Shown: positions 15,463-22,796 of the stretch, piece by piece
Layout of the letters: every line of letters starts with the position of its first letter
Numbering within the stretch: the first letter of the stretch is position 1
Source: Hyphomicrobiales bacterium
GTDB lineage: Bacteria > Pseudomonadota > Alphaproteobacteria > Rhizobiales > Xanthobacteraceae
Length of the DNA stretch: 27,565 nucleotides
Assembly (NCBI GenBank): GCA_003164375.1
Contig: PLTE01000361.1
Location: forward strand, 543-28,107
Direction: 5' to 3'
Position numbers and translations under genes: made by a program
Notes under the pieces: model-generated
Database searches by the model: none
What the model saw: the letters and a program-made list of their open reading frames with translations, nothing else
Told to the model about the DNA's origin: nothing

Positions 15463-17331
15463 TTAACTGTCCAGGACCGAGCGTACCGCGGCCGCGAGCT
15501 GGTCGAGCGTGAACGGCTTACTGATAAAATTGACGCCCTGATCGAGCACGCCGCCATGCACCACCGCATTGGCGGTGTAGCCGGTGGTGAAGATCACCTT
15601 GAGACCCGGCCGTCGGCGCACTGCTTCGTCGGCAAGCTTCTTGCCGTTGATGTCGGGCATCACCACGTCGGTGAAAAGGAGCTTCACGTCCGACACCCGG
15701 TCGAGCGTCGCCAGCGCATTCGCGGCGCTCTCGCTCTCGAAGACCGTGTAGCCGAGCTCATGCAGCGCATCGGCGGCGAGCCGTCGCATCAGCGAATCGT
15801 CCTCGACCACCAGGATGATCTCGCTGCGGTCGCCGGTCCGTATCGGCTCGACGGCGATGTGTTTGATCTCGCGGGCGTCACCGATGAGCCGCGGCAAATA
15901 AATCTTCATGGTAGTGCCGGCGCCGGGTTCACTGTAGACCTTGGTATGTCCTTGCGACTGCTTGACGAAGCCATAGACTTGGCTGAGACCGAGCCCGGTA
16001 CCCTTGCCGGCCGGCTTGGTGGTGAAAAACGGGTCGAACACGCGCGCCGCGACCTCCGGCGGCATGCCGACGCCGGTGTCGGAGATGGCGATCATTGCGT
16101 ATTGTCCGGGGTGGATCTCCGGATTCTGCCGGCAATAAGCCTCATCCAAAGAGGCATTGGCGGTTTCGATGGTGAGCTTGCCGCCGTCCGGCATGGCGTC
16201 GCGGGCGTTAATCGCGATGTTGAGAATGGCGTTCTCGAGCTGCGGTGCATCGGCATGGATCGTCCATAACCCGGCCGCGGTTACGATTTCGATGTGAATC
16301 TGTTCGCCTAAGGTCGACTGCAGTAGATCTGACATGCCGACGATCATCTTGTTGGCATCGAGCGGCTGCGGCGCCAGCGGCTGCTGGCGCGCAAAAGCGA
16401 GCAGCCGCTGGGTTAGCGTGGCAGCGCGCCCGGCCGCGATGGTCGCCGCCTTGAGGAAACGCTCGATGGCGTAATCGCCCTTGCCGATGCGGCGCATGAC
16501 CAGGTCGTGCGCGCCCATGATCACGCCCAGCATATTATTGAAGTCGTGGGCGATGCCGCCGGTGAGCTGGCCGATCGCCTCCATCTTTTGCGCTTGCCGC
16601 AGTTGTCCTTCGACGGCTTCGCGGCGGCTCACCTGTTCAAGCAATTGCTGGTTTGAGGCTATGAGCCGGTCGTGTGATTTCGTCACGACGGTGAAGGCGT
16701 CGCGGGTAAAACGGACGGCCAGAAGGCCGACGGCGCAAATGAGCAGGAACGCAACGGCGACACCGATCTGCAGCAGGAATCCGGAACGCCCGGCCGCCGC
16801 TTGTCGGCCGGCCAGCAGATTATCCTCCGTGGCCTGCATCGCGGTGACGGTCTGGCGGATCTCCAGCATCAGCTGGAAACCTTTGTCGCTGTCGACGAGC
16901 GCGAGCGCCGCGTCGCTATGGCCGGCTTTGTAGTCCTCGATCGTGATGCGCAGCTCGTCAAGCTTGTCGGCAATGAGGCGGCGCAGCCGTGCGATGTTCT
17001 GCAGCTGTTGCGAATTGTCGCTGATCAATTCCTGCGTGCGGTCGAGCGCCGGCGGCAGCTGCTCGATCGCCATGTGATAGGGGGTCAGGTAAGTTTCGCG
17101 TCCGGTGAGCAGATAGCCGCGTTGTCCGGTTTCGGCGCTCTGCACCAGGCTGAGCACTCGCGTCAATTGCGCCCGCACCTCGAGCGAGCGCAATACCCAC
17201 TGATCGTCCGTTTTGTTGCGCGCGCCAAGCCAGAACGCCGCGGCCATGATCATTGCCGCGAGTACCGTGGTGGCGACAAGGCTCCGATTCAGCAGAGCCA
17301 GCGATTTTGGCTCAGATCGTGGTTCGCTCAA
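15463..17331 (-). CDS. Membrane hybrid histidine kinase with CHASE3 sensor domain
   Basis: A 622-residue kinase. TM1 (about 14-36) and TM2 (about 182-205) enclose an all-helical CHASE3 domain recognised by its SAETGQRGYLLTG motif. Then follow HisKA with phospho-His262 (GGIAHDFNNML), HATPase with N-box (NIAINARDAMPDGG), G-boxes (DTGVGMP, GKGTGLGLSQ), and a C-terminal receiver with Asp555 (LLFTDVVMPD) and Lys in ISKPF. There is no PAS or HAMP domain. The kinase core closely resembles that of the 7001-10216 kinase (for example both have MEAxGQLTGGIAHDFNN), so the two are probably paralogues with different sensors. It converges on the HWE kinase with a gap of about 50 bases. I see no EcfG-like site upstream of it. 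Confidence 0.92.
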   Translation of the reverse strand: MSEPRSEPKSLALLNRSLVATTVLAAMIMAAAFWLGARNKTDDQWVLRSLEVRAQLTRVLSLVQSAETGQRGYLLTGRETYLTPYHMAIEQLPPALDRTQELISDNSQQLQNIARLRRLIADKLDELRITIEDYKAGHSDAALALVDSDKGFQLMLEIRQTVTAMQATEDNLLAGRQAAAGRSGFLLQIGVAVAFLLICAVGLLAVRFTRDAFTVVTKSHDRLIASNQQLLEQVSRREAVEGQLRQAQKMEAIGQLTGGIAHDFNNMLGVIMGAHDLVMRRIGKGDYAIERFLKAATIAAGRAATLTQRLLAFARQQPLAPQPLDANKMIVGMSDLLQSTLGEQIHIEIVTAAGLWTIHADAPQLENAILNIAINARDAMPDGGKLTIETANASLDEAYCRQNPEIHPGQYAMIAISDTGVGMPPEVAARVFDPFFTTKPAGKGTGLGLSQVYGFVKQSQGHTKVYSEPGAGTTMKIYLPRLIGDAREIKHIAVEPIRTGDRSEIILVVEDDSLMRRLAADALHELGYTVFESESAANALATLDRVSDVKLLFTDVVMPDINGKKLADEAVRRRPGLKVIFTTGYTANAVVHGGVLDQGVNFISKPFTLDQLAAAVRSVLDS

Positions 17332-17494
17332 AATTCCGCCCGGGAGTTAAATGCATTGCCATTCGAACGATCGGCATCAGAGTCCGATGATGAAGCCGTG
17401 CCCTGAGCGCCTCCCAACGCTCAGGCACCGCGACGCTACACATTAGCCTACGCCGATCGGCGCCGCCTATGTCAAAAGACGTAAATTGTAGACG

Positions 17495-17519
17495 GGAACT
17501 TTTCGCCTTGCGGTAGGTT
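17495..17519 (+). promoter_or_regulatory. EcfG-like promoter upstream of the FNR-like gene
   Basis: GGAAC at 17495-17499, 16 bases, then GGTT at 17516-17519: one mismatch to CGTT. It lies about 85 bases before the ATG at 17603. Confidence 0.5.
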
Positions 17520-17602
17520 CTTCGTTCCTCCCGAAGTTTTCCCGGAACGTGCGGTACCTGACACAACGATGTTTGCTGAAAGCTATTTAAAGGCATTTCA
17601 AG

Positions 17603-18331
17603 ATGCGTGTGACCTGTCACGAATGCGCATTGCGTGCGTGCGGCCTGTTTAAATCCGTCACCGCGGAAGAGCTCAATTCCATCAATGCGATCAAGCGCGA
17701 CCATTTGTCCGCTCCTGCCGGAGCCGAGATCGTGCGGGTCGGCGACGACAGCCCGGAGCTTTATACCTTGTATTCGGGCTGGGCTTTTCGCTTTAAAACA
17801 CTGCCGGATGGTCGCCGGCAGATCTTGAATTTCCTGTTGCCCGGCGACCTGCTCGGCTTGCAGGCCGCCATGTTCGATGCGGCGCTCCATGGCATTGAGG
17901 CGCTGACAGAGGTGCAGCTTTGCGTACTGCCCCGGCGCCAGATTTGGGCGCTGTTCGGTCAGATGCCGGGACTTGCTTTCGACGTGACCTGGCTCGGCGC
18001 GCGGGAAGAGGGCTTTGTCGACGAGAACCTCACTAGCGTCGGCCGGCGCTCCGCCGTTGAACGCGTGGCCGCGCTCATCGTCGCCCTGTACAAACGGGCC
18101 GAGGTGTTGGGGCTCGTGGCCGACGCGACCTTCGCGTTTCCGCTCACGCAACAGCACATCGCCGATGCGCTCGGCTTGTCGCTCGTACATACCAATAAGA
18201 CCTTGGCGCGGCTGCGCCGCATGGGCATGTTCACGCGCGCGAATGGTTCGCTGACCCTGACCAACCCGCGCGTGCTGGAGCGGATCGCGCAACATTTCGA
18301 CGACGAACTGCCGCGGCGGCCCCTGATCTGA
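17603..18331 (+). CDS. Crp/Fnr-family transcriptional regulator with FNR-like cysteines
   Basis: A 242-residue regulator: N-terminal cysteine cluster, cyclic-nucleotide-binding-like beta-roll (about 15-130), dimer helix and winged helix-turn-helix (LTQQHIADALGLSLVHTNKT). Cysteines at 5, 8 and 13 (CHECALRAC) and at 107 (QLCVLP) parallel the four [4Fe-4S] ligands of E. coli FNR (20, 23, 29, 122): the distance from the third to the fourth is 94 here and 93 there. An oxygen-sensing cluster is therefore possible. The recognition helix differs from the classic FNR ExxSR pattern, so the DNA target may not be a standard FNR box. An AAAGG stretch before the ATG serves as ribosome site. An EcfG-like promoter lies upstream. 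Confidence 0.9.
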   Translation: MRVTCHECALRACGLFKSVTAEELNSINAIKRDHLSAPAGAEIVRVGDDSPELYTLYSGWAFRFKTLPDGRRQILNFLLPGDLLGLQAAMFDAALHGIEALTEVQLCVLPRRQIWALFGQMPGLAFDVTWLGAREEGFVDENLTSVGRRSAVERVAALIVALYKRAEVLGLVADATFAFPLTQQHIADALGLSLVHTNKTLARLRRMGMFTRANGSLTLTNPRVLERIAQHFDDELPRRPLI

Positions 18332-18355
18332 ATCGGACGGCATCGAGCTCACGAA

Positions 18356-18383
18356 AGAGGCCTCGGCAGTAGCCGAGGCCTCT
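18356..18383 (-). terminator. Hairpin terminator between the FNR-like and PRC-barrel genes
   Basis: A perfect 12-bp stem (18356-18367 with 18372-18383) and a 4-base loop lie between two convergent genes. On the minus strand the stem is followed by TTTCGT, giving weak termination character for the PRC-barrel gene. There is no T-run on the + side, but the hairpin could still protect the FNR-like mRNA end. Confidence 0.65.
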
Positions 18384-18406
18384 CGCGTCCGCAAATCCAC
18401 TATATC

Positions 18407-18829
18407 TTATTGTTTCGCGGGAACCCAACTGGTCTTGTCGGTGTCGTACGTGAATCCCCGCGCGCTCTTGAGCGCATCCTTGGTGGTATCCATCGTCAAA
18501 TAGGACTTGTTGTCCTTGATGCTCTCTTTGACCGAGCTGAAGTTGACGGCGACGTCCTTCTCGCCGGCGCCGAGGAAGCCGCCGACGCCGACAATCACGG
18601 CATTAACCGCGCCGTCCGGACCGACCAACACGTCGTTGATCTGGCCGATTTTGGCATTGGACTGGTCGTAAACGGGCTGCTTGTACCAGTCAGTGACGGT
18701 GCGGCTCGACGTCGGAACGCTTGTCATCAGCTGGGCGCGGCCGACAGACATCGATTGCGCATAGGCCGCACTCGAAACCAACAGCGTGCCGGCGGAGAGA
18801 GCGATCAAGGTCTTAGCGATGCTTTTCAT
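18407..18829 (-). CDS. Exported PRC-barrel domain protein
   Basis: A 140-residue protein with a clear Sec signal peptide (MKSIAKTLIALSAGTLLVSS, cleavage expected after AYA at residue 24) and a PRC-barrel domain (about 48-125, from DWYKQPVYDQSNAKIGQIND through KDVAVNFSSVK). PRC-barrel proteins of this periplasmic type are common in rhizobia and are often stress-induced; their molecular role is unknown. The minus-strand start has AGGTTA close upstream. A near-EcfG site lies 36 bases before the ATG, and a strong hairpin follows the stop. Confidence 0.9.
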   Translation of the reverse strand: MKSIAKTLIALSAGTLLVSSAAYAQSMSVGRAQLMTSVPTSSRTVTDWYKQPVYDQSNAKIGQINDVLVGPDGAVNAVIVGVGGFLGAGEKDVAVNFSSVKESIKDNKSYLTMDTTKDALKSARGFTYDTDKTSWVPAKQ

Positions 18830-18864
18830 AGGCAGTAACCTCCAAATGTGTCGTTGCGCTCACC

Positions 18865-18889
18865 AACGCTCGAGTATGAAGTTTGTGCC
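18865..18889 (-). promoter_or_regulatory. EcfG-like promoter for the PRC-barrel gene
   Basis: On the minus strand GGCAC (18889-18885), 16 bases, CGTT (18868-18865). There is one mismatch in the -35 (GGAAC expected) and a perfect -10. The -10 is 36 bases from the ATG, an ideal position. Confidence 0.45.
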
Positions 18890-18966
18890 ATCCGGGTGAT
18901 GGTTTTTCGCCGCGGCGCGGGCGATCCGGCAGGGCGGTCGAGTCATGACCTTAACGCTCGTGGACC

Positions 18967-18991
18967 GGAACTTTTCTGGCAAATAAATGTT
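18967..18991 (+). promoter_or_regulatory. EcfG-like promoter, distal, for the metallopeptidase gene
   Basis: GGAAC (18967-18971), 16 bases, TGTT (18988-18991): one mismatch. It lies about 130 bases before the ATG at 19124. Confidence 0.4.
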
Positions 18992-19045
18992 TTCAGACGC
19001 ATGTTTTCAAGCGGCTTGGGCGACCCTTACGCTCGCCCATGGGGA

Positions 19046-19070
19046 GGAACGATTCGGGCGCCGCAACGTA
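19046..19070 (+). promoter_or_regulatory. EcfG-like promoter, proximal, for the metallopeptidase gene
   Basis: GGAAC (19046-19050), 16 bases, CGTA (19067-19070): one mismatch in the last base. It is about 53 bases before the ATG and therefore better placed than the distal site. Confidence 0.45.
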
Positions 19071-19123
19071 TTCACCGGCGTTGAATTTCCTCTTTCGGTC
19101 TCACGCAAGAAAAGTCGAAGGCC

Positions 19124-20221
19124 ATGAAGCTCTTCAAATGCCAACATTGCGAACAACTACTCTACTTCGAAAACACGGTTTGCGAAAAGTGTTCGTATCG
19201 TCTCGGCTTTCTTCCTGAGATCATGACGGTGTCGGCCCTGGACCCGGACGGCGATGCGTGGCGGGCGCTGGCGGTCGAAAAAAAGACGTATCGGTTCTGC
19301 GCCAACGCCGCGTTCGACGTTTGCAATTGGATGATCGAGACGAGTGCGCCCGACACATACTGCGCCGCCTGCCGGCATAACCGGACGATCCCCAATACCG
19401 GCATTCAAGGGAACCTGTTCGCCTGGCGCAAAATCGAGGTCGCCAAGCATCGTTTGTTCTACACGCTGATGAGGCTTCATCTGCCGCTCGATACCAAGGA
19501 CGGCAACGGCGGCGAACGTCTGGTGTTCGATTTTCTGGCGAGCCCGCCCCAGGTCGACGAACTGCGCGTGATGACCGGTCACGACAATGGCGTGATCACG
19601 CTTGCGCTCGAGGAGGCCGATGACGCCGAGCGCGAAAAGCGACGCGCCGTCATGCACGAACCTTATCGCACGCTGGTCGGACACTTTCGCCACGAAGTCG
19701 GCCATTATTATTGGGATGTGCTGGTGCACGACGGCGGCCTGGTGGAGGACTGCCGCAAGATTTTCGGCGACGAGAGAGCCGATTACGGTCAGGCTTTGCA
19801 AGCCTATTACGCCGACGGCGCGCCGCCGAACTGGCAGGACAATTATATCAGCGCCTACGCAACCTCGCACCCATGGGAGGATTTTGCGGAAACTTGGGCG
19901 CATTACTTGCACATCGTCGATACGCTGGAAATGGCCCGGGCCTTCGGCATGTATGTGCATCCGCACCTGGCGCGCCCGGGCGAGCTCGACGCGCAGGTCG
20001 ATTTCGACCCCTATAGCGTGCGCGATCCGTCGACGCTGATCGAAACCTGGATTCCCCTAAGCAATGCGCTGAATAGTCTTAACCGGACGATGGGCCTGAT
20101 GGATGCCTACCCCTTCATTTTGTCGCCGGTGGTGGTCGAGAAACTCTCCGCGATCCATGACCTCCTTCATGGTAACAAGCTTCCAAATAAGGTGCTGGTC
20201 GCCGCGCAGTCCGCCGCTTAG
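19124..20221 (+). CDS. Putative zinc-ribbon metallopeptidase (COG4307-like)
   Basis: A 365-residue cytoplasmic protein. The N-terminus is a zinc ribbon with Cys6, Cys9, Cys20 and Cys23 (CQHCE and CEKCSYRLGF), followed by further cysteines around residues 59-83 (including CAACRHN) that may hold a second metal. The core has a HExxH zinc-protease motif, His190-Glu191 to His194 (RHEVGHYYW), and an acidic downstream segment (HPWEDFAETWAHYLH) that could give the third ligand. This matches a conserved bacterial family annotated as putative zinc-binding metallopeptidase, whose substrate is unknown to me. There is no signal peptide. Two EcfG-like sites lie upstream. The stop overlaps that of the FNT channel gene by four bases (TTAG). 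Confidence 0.85.
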   Translation: MKLFKCQHCEQLLYFENTVCEKCSYRLGFLPEIMTVSALDPDGDAWRALAVEKKTYRFCANAAFDVCNWMIETSAPDTYCAACRHNRTIPNTGIQGNLFAWRKIEVAKHRLFYTLMRLHLPLDTKDGNGGERLVFDFLASPPQVDELRVMTGHDNGVITLALEEADDAEREKRRAVMHEPYRTLVGHFRHEVGHYYWDVLVHDGGLVEDCRKIFGDERADYGQALQAYYADGAPPNWQDNYISAYATSHPWEDFAETWAHYLHIVDTLEMARAFGMYVHPHLARPGELDAQVDFDPYSVRDPSTLIETWIPLSNALNSLNRTMGLMDAYPFILSPVVVEKLSAIHDLLHGNKLPNKVLVAAQSAA

Positions 20222-21108
20222 ATTTCTTTCATGACTTGCGCATAAGCGATCAGTGCAAATAGCGCGGTGCCGCCCATGATATTGCCGGCCAGCACCGGTA
20301 TGACAAAGCCTGTGAACATCGCCAGCCATTGCAGTTCGCCGTTGAGCACCAGCAGGAATGCCTCCACGCTGCCGGCGACGATATGCATGAAGCTGCCGGC
20401 CGAGATCAGGTAGGTCATCAATATGATAACGTAAAACTGCGCCGACTCGGCGCTCGGGATGAGCCAAACCATGGCGGCGATCAGATAGCCGGCGGCCACG
20501 GCGCGAAAAAACATGTCGAGCCAGCCGTGGTCCATGATCTGGCGGCTGATTTCGAGCATGCCGTTCTTCAGCTCCGGCGTCAGCACCGGCGTGAAAGTGC
20601 AGAACAGCGCGGCGAACAACGTGCCGGCGAAATTCGCCAGGAAGACGACGCTCCACATGCGCGCGAGCTTTTGGACATTGGCGACGTTGAACGCGGCCAT
20701 GATCGGCAACACCGCGGTCACTGTGTTCTCGGTGAATAGCTGCTGGCGCGACATCACGACCATCACGAAGCCGGCCGAATAGCCGAAATCGGCGACCAAC
20801 GGCCGCCACGGCGCAGCGGGCAAATGTGTCTGCAGAATGGCCTGCGCCAACAGCGAGAAACTGATCGAGATGCCGGCGGCGACGCCCGACCACCAGAGCG
20901 AAACAGCTGGGCGCGCCATTTCCTCTTCGCCGAGCCGGCGCACGATCTCATAAATGACCGGCGTACGCGGGCTGGAGCGCTCCTCAATGTCTTCGACTTC
21001 GCGATCCGTAATCTGCTTGTTGCTGGCTGGGCGACGATTGCGTAGATGCGGCTGCACAGCCTTGTTGTCATGCGCCTGCTTACGTCGCTTCTGTCGCGCT
21101 TCGGTCAT
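20218..21108 (-). CDS. Formate/nitrite transporter (FNT) family channel, YfdC-like
   Basis: A 296-residue inner-membrane protein. A charged N-terminal tail of about 65 residues (many Arg/Lys/Glu) precedes six hydrophobic segments near 70-92, 104-122, 151-173, 199-218, 225-245 and 263-290, the FNT fold. Family loop motifs are visible as LFTENT (124-129) and GNIMGG (275-280). FNT channels pass small monovalent anions such as formate or nitrite; the YfdC branch with a long charged tail has no settled substrate. It lies downstream of the DUF1236 gene on the same strand but behind a strong terminator, so it probably has its own promoter, which I could not identify. Confidence 0.88.
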   Translation of the reverse strand: MTEARQKRRKQAHDNKAVQPHLRNRRPASNKQITDREVEDIEERSSPRTPVIYEIVRRLGEEEMARPAVSLWWSGVAAGISISFSLLAQAILQTHLPAAPWRPLVADFGYSAGFVMVVMSRQQLFTENTVTAVLPIMAAFNVANVQKLARMWSVVFLANFAGTLFAALFCTFTPVLTPELKNGMLEISRQIMDHGWLDMFFRAVAAGYLIAAMVWLIPSAESAQFYVIILMTYLISAGSFMHIVAGSVEAFLLVLNGELQWLAMFTGFVIPVLAGNIMGGTALFALIAYAQVMKEI

Positions 21109-21166
21109 CGCACAATGGCTTCGATGGTCGGGGTAGGCGGGCCGTCGCTATCGTTTGCAAAGAAGA

Positions 21167-21196
21167 CGGCCTGCGTCGGAGTGTCGACACAGGCCG
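21167..21196 (-). terminator. Rho-independent terminator after the DUF1236 gene
   Basis: On the minus strand a 12-bp stem (21196-21185 with 21178-21167, one G-U pair) with a 6-base loop is followed by TCTTCTTT. It lies 25 bases beyond the DUF1236 stop and before the FNT gene. Confidence 0.8.
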
Positions 21197-21220
21197 CGCC
21201 AGATGGGGCAAATCCGAACG

Positions 21221-21919
21221 TCAGGTTTCGATAATGGCGACGATAGCCAGACTATCCGGGTCGACGATTAAAATCTGGTCGCCGACAACGATATAATCGA
21301 ACCCCTCATATTGCGGGACGATCTCCACGACGTCTTCCGGTAGCACCTCGACATGAACGTCGTGCGGGATCGTCGCGCCGACCGCAATGTTGAAGTTCAC
21401 CTTGGTCGTGACCCGCGCGGTGTCGCCCTTGCCGATGATGCCCTGGATCTTGGTGCGTTGCGCGTCGGACAACTGGACCGCCGCGCCGTGCGGGCTTTTG
21501 CTGGAATCCTGGCTCTCATTGGCGTGCTGCCCGTTGGCATTGGCGCCCGACTTTCCGGATTCGTCTTGGGCGCCGCGCTCCTCTTGTGCGCGTTTCTGCT
21601 GCGCGCCGTTTTCGGGGGCACCGCGGTCGTCTTGCGCGCCGCGCTGCGGCGTCATGTCCTTTTTCTGCTTCTGTCCGAGCCGCTGTTCCGGCTTCGCAGT
21701 TTGGTCGCGGTCTTGCGCGGATTGGCCGGGACGCTGTGTGGCGCCCTGTTGGTGTATCGCGCCGCCGCCGGGTGCCGCTTTCTGGCTCTCCGTTGCCGCG
21801 GGTTTGGCGGCGCCTTTATTTGGTTCCATGGTGCCTTGGGCCGCCGCCATCGCGGTCCATCCGACCACGGCTGCCGCGGCCACAGTAGTCAGCAATGTTG
21901 TCCTTATACGTTTATTCAT
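21221..21919 (-). CDS. Exported DUF1236 domain protein with low-complexity linker
   Basis: With the ATG at 21919 the product has 232 residues. A signal peptide (MNKRIRTTLL through AMAAAQ, cleavage near residue 27) directs export. A long Gln/Gly/Glu/Lys-rich disordered region (about 30-145) contains imperfect repeats such as GAQDDRGAPENGAQ and GAQDESG. The C-terminal domain (about 150-232) ends in FDYIVVGDQILIVDPDSLAI, typical of DUF1236 proteins, which are abundant in rhizobia and of unknown function. I prefer 21919 to longer in-frame starts (to 22189) because GGAGCGGGAGAT precedes it and the signal peptide starts there. An EcfG-like promoter lies just upstream. Confidence 0.87.
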   Translation of the reverse strand: MNKRIRTTLLTTVAAAAVVGWTAMAAAQGTMEPNKGAAKPAATESQKAAPGGGAIHQQGATQRPGQSAQDRDQTAKPEQRLGQKQKKDMTPQRGAQDDRGAPENGAQQKRAQEERGAQDESGKSGANANGQHANESQDSSKSPHGAAVQLSDAQRTKIQGIIGKGDTARVTTKVNFNIAVGATIPHDVHVEVLPEDVVEIVPQYEGFDYIVVGDQILIVDPDSLAIVAIIET

Positions 21920-21956
21920 ATCTCCCGCTCCTGCATTTTTCGCGTATCCGTTGCCT

Positions 21957-21981
21957 AACTCTGGTGCGACATTCGCGTTCC
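21957..21981 (-). promoter_or_regulatory. EcfG-like promoter for the DUF1236 gene
   Basis: On the minus strand GGAAC (21981-21977), 16 bases, AGTT (21960-21957): one mismatch. It lies 38 bases before the chosen ATG, which also supports that start. Confidence 0.5.
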
Positions 21982-22035
21982 CATCTTGTTGACAGAGTTT
22001 TGCTTGAGTTCCGGCGTGTTGCTCTATTCGCCGCG

Positions 22036-22061
22036 GGAACCCGGTTCGGATCGCGTACGTT
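22036..22061 (+). promoter_or_regulatory. EcfG-type promoter, full match, for the 54-aa membrane protein gene
   Basis: GGAAC (22036-22040), 17 bases, CGTT (22058-22061), an exact consensus match 44 bases before the ATG at 22106. Confidence 0.75.
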
Positions 22062-22105
22062 ATCTCGCGACAGCCGAGAACAAAGGACGTGCAAGGAGAA
22101 ACCCC

Positions 22106-22270
22106 ATGAGCGCTCCGCTTGACAATGAGACCGCCAATTCGCGCACCGTGCTGCCGACGCAGCGGGCGCGACAGGGCGTCACCGGACACAATGTGCGCTA
22201 CGTGCTGGGCTTCGGCACCGCCGCCGTCGTCATCGTGCTCGCGGCAATCTGGAGTTTTTACTTCGCCTGA
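22106..22270 (+). CDS. Small single-pass membrane protein (54 aa)
   Basis: ATG at 22106 with a strong AAGGAGAA ribosome site (22093-22100). The product has 54 residues: a polar N-terminal half and one C-terminal membrane helix (about 32-53, from VLGFGTAAVVIVLAAIWSFY). The longer frame from 21986 overlaps the promoter and is not credible. No family is recognised. A full EcfG-type promoter match and stress-gene neighbours suggest a stress-induced membrane peptide, by inference only. Confidence 0.7.
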   Translation: MSAPLDNETANSRTVLPTQRARQGVTGHNVRYVLGFGTAAVVIVLAAIWSFYFA

Positions 22271-22378
22271 CTCAAGCTCCGCTTTAGCAATTGCAATCAG
22301 TCGCTGCGTTCGACGAACGCTTCGCGCGTCCTACGGACATCCCTTGGGCTTGCCGTTGGCGCGGCAGTGCCCCAGGCT

Positions 22379-22546
22379 TCAGATTGTCGTTCGCATCGTC
22401 CCAGCGATCGCGGCGACGACAAACAATACGAGCGCCACCAGAAAGACGATCTTGGCGATCCCGACCGCCGCCGTCGCGATGCCGCCAAATCCAAGCACCG
22501 CAGCGATGAGCGCGATGATCAAAAGCGTAACAACTAAATCCAGCAT
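22379..22546 (-). CDS. DUF1328 (YtjA-type) small membrane protein, 55 aa
   Basis: Read by hand on the minus strand: ATG at 22546, TGA at 22379-22381, 55 residues. The sequence starts MLDLVVTLLIIALIAAVLGF, followed by a GGIATAAVGIAKIVFLVALV stretch, the classic DUF1328 pattern of two membrane helices around a GFGG-type turn. A GAGGA ribosome site precedes the ATG. Members are small inner-membrane proteins, often induced by stress, with no known biochemistry. The gene converges with the 54-aa membrane protein gene across about 110 non-coding bases. Confidence 0.88.
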   Translation of the reverse strand: MLDLVVTLLIIALIAAVLGFGGIATAAVGIAKIVFLVALVLFVVAAIAGTMRTTI

Positions 22547-22578
22547 GGCTCGTCCTCGTCAGTTCACTTCACGAAGAA

Positions 22579-22603
22579 AAGGCGAAGCTTCGGTAAAAGT
22601 TCC
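22579..22603 (-). promoter_or_regulatory. Possible EcfG-like promoter for the DUF1328 gene (weak)
   Basis: On the minus strand GGAAC (22603-22599), 16 bases, CCTT (22582-22579): one mismatch at a conserved G of the -10. It lies 33 bases before the ATG. Position is good, sequence is marginal. Confidence 0.3.
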
Positions 22604-22661
22604 GCCCCCACGTTCCCGCGCCAAATTGTTGCGCTGCAGTGCGGACGTCAACACGTCGCAA

Positions 22662-22686
22662 GGAACCTGAACCTGCTTTGACGGTT
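22662..22686 (+). promoter_or_regulatory. EcfG-like promoter for the four-helix membrane protein gene
   Basis: GGAAC (22662-22666), 16 bases, GGTT (22683-22686): one mismatch. It lies about 110 bases before the ATG at 22797. Confidence 0.5.
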
Positions 22687-22796
22687 CATAAAACGAACGG
22701 CGGCAATTGGATGACAAAATTCCGGAATAGCCGGGCTTTGCCGCCGAAGCATTTCCGACGCGGGACGTGCAATCACCTTCCCAGGGAGTTTCCACT

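Noticed and set aside
17544..17574. Second GGAAC upstream of the FNR-like gene
   Set aside because: The nearest GTT is 22 bases away, outside the 16-17 base spacing of EcfG promoters.
17312..18400. 362-codon minus-strand frame opposite the FNR-like gene
   Set aside because: It overlaps the convincing FNR-like gene, the upstream promoter and the 18356-18383 hairpin, and has no recognisable domain.
18848..19084. 78-codon + strand frame before the metallopeptidase gene
   Set aside because: No ribosome site, no family, and it contains the putative promoter elements.
22306..22320. Small perfect palindrome GCGTTCGACGAACGC between the convergent small genes
   Set aside because: Short stem with no T-run on either side; could be chance.
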